A stretch of 64,000 nucleotides of DNA from Kitasatospora cinereorecta (lineage in GTDB: Bacteria > Actinomycetota > Actinomycetes > Streptomycetales > Streptomycetaceae): positions 1,452,702 through 1,516,701 of the forward strand of contig NZ_JAMZDX010000002.1 of the NCBI RefSeq assembly GCF_024172095.1, in the 5' to 3' direction. This document shows, one piece after another, positions 50,281-59,550 of the stretch (position 1 is its first letter; each line of letters starts with the position of its first letter). The notes under the pieces are model-generated. The model did no database searches, was not told the origin of the DNA, and was given only the letters and a program-made list of their open reading frames with translations. Both the position numbers and the translations under genes were made by a program.

Positions 50281-50298
50281 CTTGCTTGCTTGCTTGCT
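50281..50298. repeat. CTTG microsatellite
   Basis: CTTG is repeated four times just past the terpene synthase stop, in the 268-nt gap to the TetR gene, where nothing else is recognised. Confidence 0.8.
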
Positions 50299-50312
50299 TG
50301 CGCGGGGCGGGC

Positions 50313-51278
50313 TCAGGCCTTCGTGTAGCGGGCGTGGTCGATGTGCCAGATGTAGGAGCAGGCGATGGATTCCAGGGCTTCGGCGTGCTGCTGCAGCGGG
50401 GCCGAGTCGCTGGTCGCGAGTCGGCCGATCCCGTGCCGGGCAGTCGCGGCGTGCTCTTCCCCGAGGCGGGAAGCTGCCGCGTACGCGGTGGGAATGTCGC
50501 AGCTCTCCGCTCTCGTGATCAAGGAGATGAGGTTCAGCGAGTTCGGGACGCCCTTGGCGGATTCCCTCGCGTAGGAGCCGAGGTCGTTCAGCAGGCCGGC
50601 GAGGTCTGCGACGGCCGACTCGGGTTGCCGCACTGCCGGGGAGTTGCGCGCTTCGTCCGGCAGCTCGTACCGCAGGGCGACTTCGGCAACGGCGATGAGG
50701 GTTCGCACGAGCACGGTGTGGGGGCGTACCGCGAGGTAGTCGTGCATCCGGACGTGATCGGGTTCGGCCAGGTGGTGCGCTTCCCAGAGCATGCCGAAGA
50801 GGACGTCCCGCAGGCAGCCGGTGACCCGCAGGTACTGGGCGGCCGTGGCCCGGGTCCGCAGCCTCGTGAGGAGGTCGTGGAGTGCTTCGTCGAAGGGTCC
50901 GGCGTCGCCGGGCGGCTCGCCGTCGGCCAGGAGATGGACGAAACCCTGGATCCGGCGCACCAGTCGGGCCGGGCTGCCGGCCGCCGTCGCCTCGCCGTAG
51001 GTGTCGTCGAACGCGGTGAGCCACAGGAAGAGGTCCGCGCACAGGACGAGGCCGTCCGGCTCGGCGGTGGGAAAGGTCCGGGCCACCCCGTGCGCCACGA
51101 TGTCGCAGAGGGTACGCCGTGCGTCGGGCGGACCGAGGAGCGGGAACCGGTGGAGCCATTGCCCCAGGTGCGCCTGGATCCGGTCCGCGTGCGGGCTGGT
51201 CGGGAAGGGGCCGGGGAAGGTACGGGAGACGTCGGGCATGGGCAGGGTGGCGACACCCGTCCGGTCGGTGGTGGTCAC
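50313..51278 (-). CDS. Class I terpene synthase
   Basis: 321 aa. The metal-binding motifs are FDDTYGEA near residue 90 (DDxxxE) and NDLGSYARE near 229, a full NDxxSxxxE triad; the C-terminal RY pair is in WHIDHARY. It should ionise a prenyl diphosphate, here most likely the copalyl-type product of the class II cyclase upstream. GTG 51278 overlaps the P450 stop. Last gene of the diterpene run. Confidence 0.9.
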   Translation of the reverse strand: MTTTDRTGVATLPMPDVSRTFPGPFPTSPHADRIQAHLGQWLHRFPLLGPPDARRTLCDIVAHGVARTFPTAEPDGLVLCADLFLWLTAFDDTYGEATAAGSPARLVRRIQGFVHLLADGEPPGDAGPFDEALHDLLTRLRTRATAAQYLRVTGCLRDVLFGMLWEAHHLAEPDHVRMHDYLAVRPHTVLVRTLIAVAEVALRYELPDEARNSPAVRQPESAVADLAGLLNDLGSYARESAKGVPNSLNLISLITRAESCDIPTAYAAASRLGEEHAATARHGIGRLATSDSAPLQQHAEALESIACSYIWHIDHARYTKA

Positions 51279-52636
51279 GCTGCCTCCCGCGCCGCTGCGT
51301 GCTCTCTGGCCTCCAGGACCATGTGGAGGGAGGAGGGGTGGACGGTGATGGCGGGTACGGGCCGCACCGTGGTGCCGGGCGTGTGCCGCAGGGTCCAGCG
51401 GGAGGCGATGAGGGCGGTCAGGACCGTGGCCTCGGCCCAGGTGAACCCGTCGCCGATGCACATGCGCTTTCCGGCGCCGAAGGGGATGTACGCGCCCCTG
51501 GGAGGCTGCGGTCGCTCGGGGAGCCAGCGGTCCGGGTCGAACCGCAGCGGGTCGTGGTAGAGCTCCGGGTCCCGGTGGAGCGCGTACGGGCTCCAGATCA
51601 GGTCGGCGCCGGCGGGCAGGAGCGCGGTGCCGAGCCGCACCGGGACGGTGGCCTGGCGGGTCACGATCCAGCCGGGGTTGTGCAGGCGCAGCGTCTCGGT
51701 GACGAGTCTGCGGGTGTAGTCGAGCCGGGGAAGGTGGTCCGCGGTGAGCCGGTCGCCGGCCAGTACGGTGTCGACCTCGTGGTGAAGCCGTTCCTCGATG
51801 TCGGGGTTGCGGCCCAGTTCGTGGAGGAGCCACGCCATGGTGACCGCGGTGGTTTCGGAGCCGGCGGCCAGCAGTGCGGTGACCTCGGAGAGGATCTCGT
51901 CGTCGTCCAGGGGCCGGCCGTCCTCGTCGCGGGCTTCGAGGAGCAGGGAGACGACGTTGTCGTGGGCCCCGGGGTCCGTCCGGTGGGCGGTGACGATGTC
52001 GCCGACCGTCCGGCGCAGCAGCGCATTTGCGGCCCGGAGCTTGCGGTTGCCCGGGAGCGGCAGCCCCTCCCAGGCGGAGACCGGTGAGACGGTGCGCCGG
52101 ATGGCGGCCTGAAAGACGGTGTCGACGCTGTTCATGATGGCTTGCGCGGGATCGCGGGCGGGCTCGGAGTCGAACAGCAGCGACATGACGACGCCCTGGG
52201 TGATGAGCTGAAGCTCGTTCAGCACGTCGAGGCGTGCCCCGTGTTCCCAGGTCCGGAGCGCGGCCTCCGCGGTGGTGCTCATCCGGTCGATGTAGGAGTT
52301 GATGCGCTCGCGGTGGAATGCCGGCTGCATCAGGCGGCGGCGCTGCAGGTGCTGCTTCCCTTCGGCGATCGGCAGGGGTGATCCGCCGAACAGGCGGAGC
52401 TTGTCGAAGAGCCGGCCCTTGCTGAAGTTCGCGGACTGGGCGGTGAGCATCTCCCAGATGAGTTCGGGCGAGTTGACGACGAACACCGGCCGCGGGCCGA
52501 CCCCGATCTGCACCACGTCGCCATGGCTGCGCAGCTCCTGCATGAACGCCAGCCGGTCCCGGAGCAGCGGCATCAGGTGTCCGACGGCGGGCAGGCGCCC
52601 TGGCGCGTGCGGCGGGGTCGTGGCGTCGGCGGTCAC
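51275..52636 (-). CDS. Cytochrome P450
   Basis: 453 aa from GTG 52636 (GTGA overlap with the cyclase gene). I-helix LLAAGSETTAVTMAW, K-helix ETLRLHNPGWIV (ExxR intact), and heme loop PFGAGKRMCIGDG are all present. It is of the group with long, eukaryote-like sequences. Its place between the two terpene cyclases suggests it oxidises the diterpene scaffold. Confidence 0.93.
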   Translation of the reverse strand: MTADATTPPHAPGRLPAVGHLMPLLRDRLAFMQELRSHGDVVQIGVGPRPVFVVNSPELIWEMLTAQSANFSKGRLFDKLRLFGGSPLPIAEGKQHLQRRRLMQPAFHRERINSYIDRMSTTAEAALRTWEHGARLDVLNELQLITQGVVMSLLFDSEPARDPAQAIMNSVDTVFQAAIRRTVSPVSAWEGLPLPGNRKLRAANALLRRTVGDIVTAHRTDPGAHDNVVSLLLEARDEDGRPLDDDEILSEVTALLAAGSETTAVTMAWLLHELGRNPDIEERLHHEVDTVLAGDRLTADHLPRLDYTRRLVTETLRLHNPGWIVTRQATVPVRLGTALLPAGADLIWSPYALHRDPELYHDPLRFDPDRWLPERPQPPRGAYIPFGAGKRMCIGDGFTWAEATVLTALIASRWTLRHTPGTTVRPVPAITVHPSSLHMVLEAREHAAAREAA

Positions 52637-54261
52637 GGGAGGTACTCCGTTTCGTGGCGGGTCCGCAGCAGCCGGCGGGCGGCGACGACCTCGGCCTGGA
52701 TCATTGCTTCGGGTGCGTAGAGGGTCTTGTCGTGCCAGAGGGCGGGGTGCCGGTGGCCGGGCGTGCCGGCGGTCGCGCGCAGGAAGGCCTCGGCGCGGTC
52801 CAGGGCGCGGTTGTGCGCCGTACCGGACGTGCAGAGCAGGATCTTCACCGCGTAGGCGGTCTCCTCGGCGGTGCCGCCCCAGATGCCCCAGGACCCGTCG
52901 TCGTGCTGGGTGGCCAGCACCCATGCGGCCGCCGCCTCGATCGCCCGGCGCCGCCGGAGGCCGCGGAGGGGTGCCAGTGCGGTCACGCACCGTTCGGTGG
53001 CGTAGTACGGGGAGGCGTGCCACTTGTCGGTCCAGTGGCCCTGCGGCTGCTGGTGCTCGATGATCCAGTCGGCCACCCGGCCCATGACGAGGCGGTGCGT
53101 CTCCGCCTCCTCGGGGTGGTGGCGGAGATAGGCGTGGAGGGACTGGAGGGCGTGTGCGTTGGCGCTGAGGGATCCGGTGTCCTCGCCGATGTAGCAGTCG
53201 TAGTGGCGACCGTTGTCGAACATGGCGAGCGGAGCGGGATCGCGGGGCCGGTCGACCAGGGCCGCGACGAGTACGGCCATGGCGGTGTCGTCGGCGTCCA
53301 CCATCAGCCCGGGTGTGCCTCGGACACCCTCGGTGTCGTAGATGCGGTCGACCCACCTGCGCAGGGTGGGCACCCCGGCGGGCGGCAGACCGGTACGCGC
53401 CAGCGCGGCGGCGACCCAGAGCCGTTCGAACACCGTGATCGGTGCCGCTTCCGGGAAGAGGCCGCCGTAGCGGTGTGCCACGGCGGCGAGCTCGTCCACC
53501 GCACGCTGCCGCTGCGGGGAGTGGGGTGCGGAGGCGGCCCAGGCCGCGGTGGCGGCCGGGGAGCTGCCGAGCAGCCCGTCCGCCTCGGGCAGCAGCGTGT
53601 CCGGGATGTGTCGGGCGACGCCTTCGAAGGTGTGGTGGAGCTTGAGCGGGACTCCGCCGGCGGCTCTGCACTTACCCGCTACTGCTTCGGGGGCCGCGGC
53701 GTGGTAGCCGCCCGGGACGGCGGGACGTGAGCCGCGGTGCCAGGGCCCGAGGTGCGGAAGATCGGCGACCGGGGGCCGGTCGAGACGCTCGTTGACGGCG
53801 GCGACCAGACTCGGGACCAGGATCTCGGCGGCTGCGGTGTCCGGCCACGGCCCGGCCGACGGCAGGTCGGCCAGCGCGGCGAGTCCCCTGGCAGCCGCTG
53901 CGGCGAGACGGTGCGTCGCACCGCCGGCCCCGGGCTCCCGCTGCAGCACCGCGAGCACCGCCTCGACGGCGCTCAACGTGGGCAGGAGCCGGTAGGGCGC
54001 GGGTCCGTCGCCCCAGCTGCCGTCGTCGGCCTGTTCGCGGAGCAGGTGGTCGACCCGGGTCTGTCCGCCGGGCAGCCACGGCGCCGTGGACAGCACGCGG
54101 GCTGTTTCGTAGAGGGACGGGCGGACGCTGCCCCAGGGGTCGGCGTCGACCGCGCTGATCAACCGCTCCGCTGCGCCGACCTGGGTGGCGTCCTCCGGGT
54201 GGTGCTCGACGAGCGCCGTCGCCAGGGCTGTGCCGGTCCGGTGGTGCTGGTACTCGTTCAT
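52633..54261 (-). CDS. Class II diterpene cyclase (copalyl diphosphate synthase type)
   Basis: 542 aa. The protonating motif is DADDTA near residue 321 (DxDD), with squalene-cyclase-like repeats such as LLREQADDGSWGDG and LATQHDDGSWGIWGG. No class I DDxxD is seen, so it should only cyclise GGPP to a bicyclic labdane-type diphosphate. ATG 54261 overlaps the GGPP synthase stop (ATGA). Confidence 0.9.
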   Translation of the reverse strand: MNEYQHHRTGTALATALVEHHPEDATQVGAAERLISAVDADPWGSVRPSLYETARVLSTAPWLPGGQTRVDHLLREQADDGSWGDGPAPYRLLPTLSAVEAVLAVLQREPGAGGATHRLAAAAARGLAALADLPSAGPWPDTAAAEILVPSLVAAVNERLDRPPVADLPHLGPWHRGSRPAVPGGYHAAAPEAVAGKCRAAGGVPLKLHHTFEGVARHIPDTLLPEADGLLGSSPAATAAWAASAPHSPQRQRAVDELAAVAHRYGGLFPEAAPITVFERLWVAAALARTGLPPAGVPTLRRWVDRIYDTEGVRGTPGLMVDADDTAMAVLVAALVDRPRDPAPLAMFDNGRHYDCYIGEDTGSLSANAHALQSLHAYLRHHPEEAETHRLVMGRVADWIIEHQQPQGHWTDKWHASPYYATERCVTALAPLRGLRRRRAIEAAAAWVLATQHDDGSWGIWGGTAEETAYAVKILLCTSGTAHNRALDRAEAFLRATAGTPGHRHPALWHDKTLYAPEAMIQAEVVAARRLLRTRHETEYLP

Positions 54262-55376
54262 GCCTGCCTCGCAGTTGCGGATCCGGCGATGTCCCGCAGC
54301 GCCGCGCGGGCGCCGGCCGGGAAAGGGGCGTTGTCGAGGGCCGTCAGCGCTTGGTCCCGCCGGGTCCGGATCATCTCCTCCACGGCCTGCCGGGCTCCGG
54401 TGCTCTCGAGGATGGACCGGACCACGGCAGCGTCCCGCTCGGTGAGGCCCCGTCTGCCGAACCGTGCGCGCAGCGACCGCAGCTCGCGGCGGGAGGCCCG
54501 CTGGGCCGCGAGGGCCATGAGCACCGTGGCCTTGCCCGCGCGCACGTCGTCCAGCACCGACTTCCCCGTCTCCAGGGGATCGCCGAAGACGCCGAGGAGG
54601 TCGTCGCGGAGTTGAAAGGCCTCGCCGAGCGGCAGCGCGAAGGCGCTCAGGGAGGCGTCGACCCCAGCGGTGGCGCCGGCGAGCGCCGCGCCGATGTGGA
54701 GCGGCCGCTCGACGGTGTACTTCGCCGTCTTGTACCGGATGACCTGGACCGCGGTGTCGACGTCGTCGGACAGCCGGCCGGTGGTCTGCAGGTCCAGGTA
54801 CTGGCCGTAGAGCACCTCGCTGCGCATCTCGTCCAGGAGCGGCAGGACCTGCTCGGGGCTCCGGACCGTCAGGCTCGCTCCGTGCAGCAGTTCGTCGGAC
54901 CAGATCAGTGCGAGGTCCCCGAGGAGCACGGCAGCGCCCAGGCCGTGTTCCTCGGCCCGGTCGGCCGGGCCGCCGTTGGCGGTGTAGGCGGCGGCCAGCG
55001 CGCGGTGGGCGGAGGGCTGGCCGCGACGGGTGTCGCTGGCGTCCATCACGTCGTCGTGGATGAGGGCGAACGCCTGGAAGAGTTCGAGGCCGGCCGCGGC
55101 ACGGACGGCCGGCGCGTGGTCGCCCGCTCCGCCGCCGGCGTACCAGCCGCACACACACAGCAGGGGGCGCAGGCGCTTTCCGCCTGCCAGGAAGGTGCGG
55201 AGCTGGGCTATGAGCGATGGCAGTTCCGGGCCGGGCGCGGACTGTTCCTTGGCATCCAGGAACGTGGCCAGCGCCGCGTCGACCTCCCGCCGCACGGCCG
55301 CGAGGTCCGGTGCGGCGGGAGGGGGTACGACGTCGAGCGCGGGTGCCGGGCGTCTCATGTCGTCAAGAACGGCCAA
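54258..55376 (-). CDS. Geranylgeranyl diphosphate synthase
   Basis: 372 aa from TTG 55376, which lies 6 nt after AAGGAA; an ATG at 55358 and a longer frame to 55418 are alternatives. First Asp-rich motif LIHDDVMDASDTRRG, with GGKRLRPLLC before it, and second motif QLRDDLLGVFGD. The large residues before the first motif suit a C20 product, in keeping with the class II cyclase that follows. First gene of the terpene part, 162 nt after the conservon P450. Confidence 0.92.
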   Translation of the reverse strand: MAVLDDMRRPAPALDVVPPPAAPDLAAVRREVDAALATFLDAKEQSAPGPELPSLIAQLRTFLAGGKRLRPLLCVCGWYAGGGAGDHAPAVRAAAGLELFQAFALIHDDVMDASDTRRGQPSAHRALAAAYTANGGPADRAEEHGLGAAVLLGDLALIWSDELLHGASLTVRSPEQVLPLLDEMRSEVLYGQYLDLQTTGRLSDDVDTAVQVIRYKTAKYTVERPLHIGAALAGATAGVDASLSAFALPLGEAFQLRDDLLGVFGDPLETGKSVLDDVRAGKATVLMALAAQRASRRELRSLRARFGRRGLTERDAAVVRSILESTGARQAVEEMIRTRRDQALTALDNAPFPAGARAALRDIAGSATARQA

Positions 55377-55538
55377 TGCGTGTTCCTTTGGCGAGCAGAA
55401 ATGGTCACGAACGCACATCCCCAGACGTTTCAGCTGTCACGCCTGGTCCCGGTGTGGCGGAAAACACCCCGTCACCATGGATCGATTCGTGGGTGCGATG
55501 CCGTGCCCGGGTGGTATGCGCACGCGCTGTCGACGCTG

Positions 55539-56813
55539 CTACGCCGACACGCGATCCGTGACCGGTTCGGCCGGCCGCTGCCCGGAGGGGCTCCCGTGGC
55601 GCCGCGGGTCGGCGGGGTGAAGCGGGGTGAACCGGGCGGGCAGCGCCGTCAGGCTCCGGTAGATCGGGCCGCCGCGGTACGCCAGTTCCGCCGGTGGCAC
55701 GGCGAGCTTGATGTCGGGCAGATAGGCGGTGAGCCGTTCGATCGCCGCGGTGGCGACGAGGACGGCCGTGGAGCGCGCCGGGCAGGTGTGAGGGCCTGCG
55801 GCGAAGGCCAGGTGGGCCTTGTTGCCGGAGCGGTGGTCCTCGTTCGGCGGGTTGCTGTGCGGGCAGGAGTTGGCGGCCGCGTAGGAGACCATCACGGGGG
55901 CGCCGGCCCGAATGACCGCACCGTAGAACTCGACGTCGTACCTGGGGAAGTGAAGGCTGTAGTTCGCCAGCGGGGAGTCGTTCCACAGCGCCTCGTCGAT
56001 CGCGTGCTGGATCGGCAGGCTCCCGCTGGTGAGGCTGCCGAAGTAGCGGTCGTCCGAGAGCATGCGGGCGAGCGTGCTGGCGATGAGGTTGGTCAGCGGT
56101 TCGTTGCCCGCACCGAAGACGATGATGACCTGCTGGAGGACGTCCTCCGGACTCAGCCCGTTCGGGTGGTCGATGAACCACGAGGTCAGGTCCTGTCCGC
56201 GCTGTTGAGCCTTGGCGGCGTACAGGCTGGTGAGGTACTCGTTCAGCGACTGCGCGCCCTCGGCCATCCGCTCGGGATCGGAGCTCACCATCCCGGTCAG
56301 CGCCTTCATGAGGCGCGGGGCGTACTCGTCGGGCATGCCGAACAGCGCATTGAAGACCATCAGGGGGATCTGCTGCGCGTACTGGGCGACCAGGTCGACC
56401 TCGCCGTCCTTCGCGAACTGCTGGAGGAGCGTGTCGGCGTAGCGGAAGGTCAGGTTGCGGACGTCGTGGGGGTCGAGAAGGTTGAAGCTGTCCGTGATGA
56501 CGCTGCGCAGATGGGCGTGGTGGGAGCCGTCGGCGAAGAACAGGCTGGGCCGCCACTGCACGTGCGGCATGAGGGGGCTGTCCGGCGGGACCTGGTTCAT
56601 CCACTGGCGGGTGTCCTTGGACCAGGTCTCCGTGTCGTGGAGGAGGTCGAGGGCGGCGCGGTAGTCGGTGACCAGGTGGACGACGACGCCGGGGGAGATC
56701 TCCGCGAGGCCGACCGGCCCCTGCAGGCGCAGCAGTTCGTAGCTTCGCCCGGGGTCCGCATCGTGTTCTGGCCCGTGTATGCGTACCGGGACTGCGGGAG
56801 GAGTGGCGGTCAC
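55539..56813 (-). CDS. cvnE: Conservon P450, CYP157-like, lacking the ExxR arginine
   Basis: 424 aa from GTG 56813 (GTGA overlap with cvnD). The heme loop FAAGPHTCPARS and I-helix IIVFGAGNEPLTNLIAS are clear, but the K-helix reads IDEALWNDSPLANY: ExxW instead of the near-universal ExxR. This deviation is known for the CYP157 family of Streptomyces, which sit in conservons. The I-helix threonine is also replaced (NEP). Function is unknown; it may be redox sensing or an unusual oxidation. Confidence 0.9.
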   Translation of the reverse strand: MTATPPAVPVRIHGPEHDADPGRSYELLRLQGPVGLAEISPGVVVHLVTDYRAALDLLHDTETWSKDTRQWMNQVPPDSPLMPHVQWRPSLFFADGSHHAHLRSVITDSFNLLDPHDVRNLTFRYADTLLQQFAKDGEVDLVAQYAQQIPLMVFNALFGMPDEYAPRLMKALTGMVSSDPERMAEGAQSLNEYLTSLYAAKAQQRGQDLTSWFIDHPNGLSPEDVLQQVIIVFGAGNEPLTNLIASTLARMLSDDRYFGSLTSGSLPIQHAIDEALWNDSPLANYSLHFPRYDVEFYGAVIRAGAPVMVSYAAANSCPHSNPPNEDHRSGNKAHLAFAAGPHTCPARSTAVLVATAAIERLTAYLPDIKLAVPPAELAYRGGPIYRSLTALPARFTPLHPADPRRHGSPSGQRPAEPVTDRVSA

Positions 56814-57430
56814 GACGTCTTGTCTCCGGCTCGGGCTATCAGGTGGGCGGTCAGGGCGATGAGCGCGTCCAGGGTGGAGTCCTTGTCCCGGGCGTCGCAG
56901 GTCACCAGCGGGGTCTGCGCGTCCAGGTCGAGCTTGGAGCGCAGGGTGTCGAGGGTGTGGTCCGGCGAGGTCGGGAACGTGTTCACGGCCACCGCGTAGT
57001 CCAGGCCGCGTTCCTCGATGAGGTCCATGACCTCGAACGACTGTTCCAGGCGGCGGGTGTCGGCCAGGACGAGGGCACCGATGGCGCCGTCGGCGATGTC
57101 CTCCCACAGGGGCAGGAAGCGACGCTGCCCGGGGGTGCCGTACAGGTACAGGACCACCTTGGCCTGCGGCACGGTCAGGCGGCCGAAGTCGATGGCGACC
57201 GTGGTGGTCGTCTTCTCGCGCAGGCCGTCGAGGGTGAGGTCGTCCGCCGATGCGGCGGCGTCGGTCATCACCTCGTCGGTGTGCAGCGTCGGGATCTCGG
57301 ACAGGGTCCTGATCGCGGTGGTCTTCCCGATGCCGAGGGGGCCTGCCACCAGGATCTTCAGCCGCTGGTGGTCGCCCTCGGGCAGATAGACAGGACTCGG
57401 GCTAGTGCTGCTTGAGTGCGCGAAGTCCAT
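56810..57430 (-). CDS. cvnD: Conservon small GTPase CvnD
   Basis: 206 aa. G1 AGPLGIGKTTAIRTL, G2/G3 region TTTVAIDFGRL with LYLYGTPGQRRF, and a NKxD equivalent written VNTF, typical of the MglA-like conservon ATP/GTP-binding proteins. It overlaps cvnC by 29 nt. With CvnA-C it forms a membrane-bound, G-protein-like signalling complex. Confidence 0.93.
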   Translation of the reverse strand: MDFAHSSSTSPSPVYLPEGDHQRLKILVAGPLGIGKTTAIRTLSEIPTLHTDEVMTDAAASADDLTLDGLREKTTTTVAIDFGRLTVPQAKVVLYLYGTPGQRRFLPLWEDIADGAIGALVLADTRRLEQSFEVMDLIEERGLDYAVAVNTFPTSPDHTLDTLRSKLDLDAQTPLVTCDARDKDSTLDALIALTAHLIARAGDKTS

Positions 57431-57785
57431 TCAGCACCTCTTCCAGGAGTTCTTTCGACGGACGATCGGCGTTTGGGTCGGGTTGTAAGCCGTAGGGGGC
57501 CGGCACGCGAACCTGCAGGTGGCCGCCGTCGAGGAGTTGGGACAGCAGGACTTTGCACACACCGGTCTGCAGACGGAGGTAGGCGGCCGTCTCACTGACG
57601 GTCAGAGCGCCTCCCGTGAGCAGGGAGATGATCCGCTGCTGCACGGGGGTGTGGTGAGAGGCGGGCGGAAGACCCGTGGCGACCACGGCCATGAGCGAAT
57701 GGAGGGTGTTGCGGGTCGGGGTGCCGACGCCCCGGGTCGCCAGGTAGCTGGGGATCATCCGTCGCCGCTTCGGGGAGCGACTCAT
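57402..57785 (-). CDS. cvnC: Conservon DUF742 protein CvnC
   Basis: 127 aa. DUF742 layout: RMIPSYLATRGVGTPTRNTLH, a winged-helix-like LLTGGALTVSETAAYLRLQTG and the ending LLEEVLNGLRAL. ATG 57785 overlaps the cvnB stop. Confidence 0.92.
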   Translation of the reverse strand: MSRSPKRRRMIPSYLATRGVGTPTRNTLHSLMAVVATGLPPASHHTPVQQRIISLLTGGALTVSETAAYLRLQTGVCKVLLSQLLDGGHLQVRVPAPYGLQPDPNADRPSKELLEEVLNGLRALKQH

Positions 57786-58219
57786 GACGCCTCCTGTGTG
57801 CGGGCCGGAACGGACATCAGCTGTTCGCCGAGCTTCTTGGCCTGCCGGGCCATGATGTGCGCGACCGTACCCATCGGCATGTCGAGGCCTCCGGCGACGG
57901 CGATGAAGGTGTTGGTGCGGGCGCCGGCCGGCATGATCATGTACGTGCCGTGGGTGTTCTGCACGGTGATGGTCGTGATGGGGGTCCCGTCCGGGGCTTC
58001 CAGCGCCGCGTTGGCCGCGGCGCGGGCGGCGCCGTGCAGAGCGGCCGTCATGGCGGAGATGCCTTCCGCGGTCTCCCGGAGGAGCCCTTCCGTCGCGCCG
58101 ATGACCATGCCGTCGCTCGACAGGATGAGGGCGTGCTTGACCTCCTTGCTGACTTCGGTGATGGGATTCAGGACCCACGACGGGTCCTTGATCACGGGGC
58201 GCGAGGTGGAGAGGATCAC
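57782..58219 (-). CDS. cvnB: Conservon roadblock/LC7 protein CvnB
   Basis: 145 aa from GTG 58219, overlapping the cvnA stop. Roadblock fold: HALILSSDGMVIGATEGL, ITTITVQNTHGTYMIMPAG, NTFIAVAGGLDMPMGTV. It probably acts as the regulator of CvnD nucleotide turnover. Confidence 0.93.
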   Translation of the reverse strand: MILSTSRPVIKDPSWVLNPITEVSKEVKHALILSSDGMVIGATEGLLRETAEGISAMTAALHGAARAAANAALEAPDGTPITTITVQNTHGTYMIMPAGARTNTFIAVAGGLDMPMGTVAHIMARQAKKLGEQLMSVPARTQEAS

Positions 58220-59550
58220 TGTGCTTCCTTCGAGTCGGTGGGGGCGTTGCCGGCGGCGAGGCCCGCCTGGAACTGGCTCCAGGTGTCACGAGCCGCTTCC
58301 GGGTTCAACTCCCGGGGCTCGACGTCGGGAGCATCGCTGCGGGTGCGCTCCGTGCGGGCGCGCCGACGGCGCTGGGGCAGCTCGTCGCCGTCGTCCGGTG
58401 TGCTGTTCGAGGCGGTCGGCATGGGCCACTGCGGTGCCGCGGGGGGTGCGGCAGGCAGGGGAGCCATCGCCGAGATCGGTTCCATTTCCTCGTCGATCGT
58501 GGTCAACAGGTGCGGAGGGATGGCGAGGATCGCGCGGACCCCGCCGTAGGGGGAGACCTGGTCGATCGAGACCTGGAAGCCGTGGTCGGCGACGAGCCGG
58601 CCGATGGCTGCGAGGCCGAGGGCCGGCGGATCGCCGAGCTCGGTGAGGAGCGTGTCCTGCTGGCCCTCACCCGAGACCAGGCGGACACCGCGGCGGACAG
58701 CCTCCGCACCCATGCCCGTGCCCGCGTCGTCGATGGTGATGCAGACGCTGCCACCGCCGGTCTGGATCACATTGGCTTCCACCGCGAGGTCGTCACGGGA
58801 GTGCTCCAGGGCGTTGGCCATGAGCTCGGTGAGAGCCACGGCGATGGGCTCCGCGGCGCGACCGACGACCGCGAGGTTCGAATCGAGCAGCCGGGAACCG
58901 ATCTTGATGCGTTCGTAGCCGTGGAGCCGGGACGAGGCCCCGCTGACGATCTCGACCACGTAGGTGTCGGGACGCACGTGGCCGGGCCACGCTCCGCAGA
59001 CGATCGCGGCCTTCTGGACCAGACGGATCGCCTGCTCGTTGAGGTGGTCGAGCCTGAACAGGCTGTCGAGCAGGCGCGGGTCGTCGAAGTCGTTCTGAAG
59101 GCTCTCGACCTGTGTCTGCAGCCGGTACGACAGCGCCTGGATGTCCTGGCACGCACCGCGGAGCGCTGCGCGGGCGGAGGCGTCGATCCGTCGGCGCTCC
59201 TTGGACACCGTGTCCGAGTAGTGGCCGAGAACGGCATCGAGCAGCGCGGCGTAGTCGGTTCCGGCCAGGGCCTCGTGCTTCAGGCCGGGAACCGGGTGAT
59301 GCGCGCTGACCAGGTGCAGCGCCAGGCCGGGGAGACGGCCGGCGACCAGATGCCGGAGCTCGTCGTCGAGTTGCCGGAGCTGGTCGTGGAGCGCCTGTTC
59401 GCGCTGCTCGGAAGCAGTCAGCGCCTCGGACTGCACGGCGCTTCGCGCAACCAGGGTGCGACGCGAACGCGCCAACAGTGCCGTGGCTACGGCGCCGGCT
59501 GCGGTCGTGGCGCCAAGCACCACTGCGGCAGTCTCAGGAATCGAGGTCAA
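58216..59550 (-). CDS. cvnA: Conservon sensor kinase-like protein CvnA
   Basis: 444 aa from TTG 59550 (GAGGA 9 nt upstream; no ATG or GTG is suitable, and the longer frame to 59715 lacks a site). One N-terminal membrane helix (AAVVLGATTAAGAVATALLA), a coiled-coil region (about 30-100) and an HATPase domain with N-box ALTELMANALEHSRDD and G-box DDAGTGMG. The C-terminal Pro-rich tail ends DTWSQFQAGLAAG. There is no phosphoacceptor His domain of the standard kind, as usual for CvnA. Confidence 0.9.
   Translation of the reverse strand: MTSIPETAAVVLGATTAAGAVATALLARSRRTLVARSAVQSEALTASEQREQALHDQLRQLDDELRHLVAGRLPGLALHLVSAHHPVPGLKHEALAGTDYAALLDAVLGHYSDTVSKERRRIDASARAALRGACQDIQALSYRLQTQVESLQNDFDDPRLLDSLFRLDHLNEQAIRLVQKAAIVCGAWPGHVRPDTYVVEIVSGASSRLHGYERIKIGSRLLDSNLAVVGRAAEPIAVALTELMANALEHSRDDLAVEANVIQTGGGSVCITIDDAGTGMGAEAVRRGVRLVSGEGQQDTLLTELGDPPALGLAAIGRLVADHGFQVSIDQVSPYGGVRAILAIPPHLLTTIDEEMEPISAMAPLPAAPPAAPQWPMPTASNSTPDDGDELPQRRRRARTERTRSDAPDVEPRELNPEAARDTWSQFQAGLAAGNAPTDSKEAQ

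Noticed and set aside
50281..50298. CTTG repeats as a CRISPR-like or regulatory array
   Set aside because: Only four short perfect units without spacers; a simple microsatellite.
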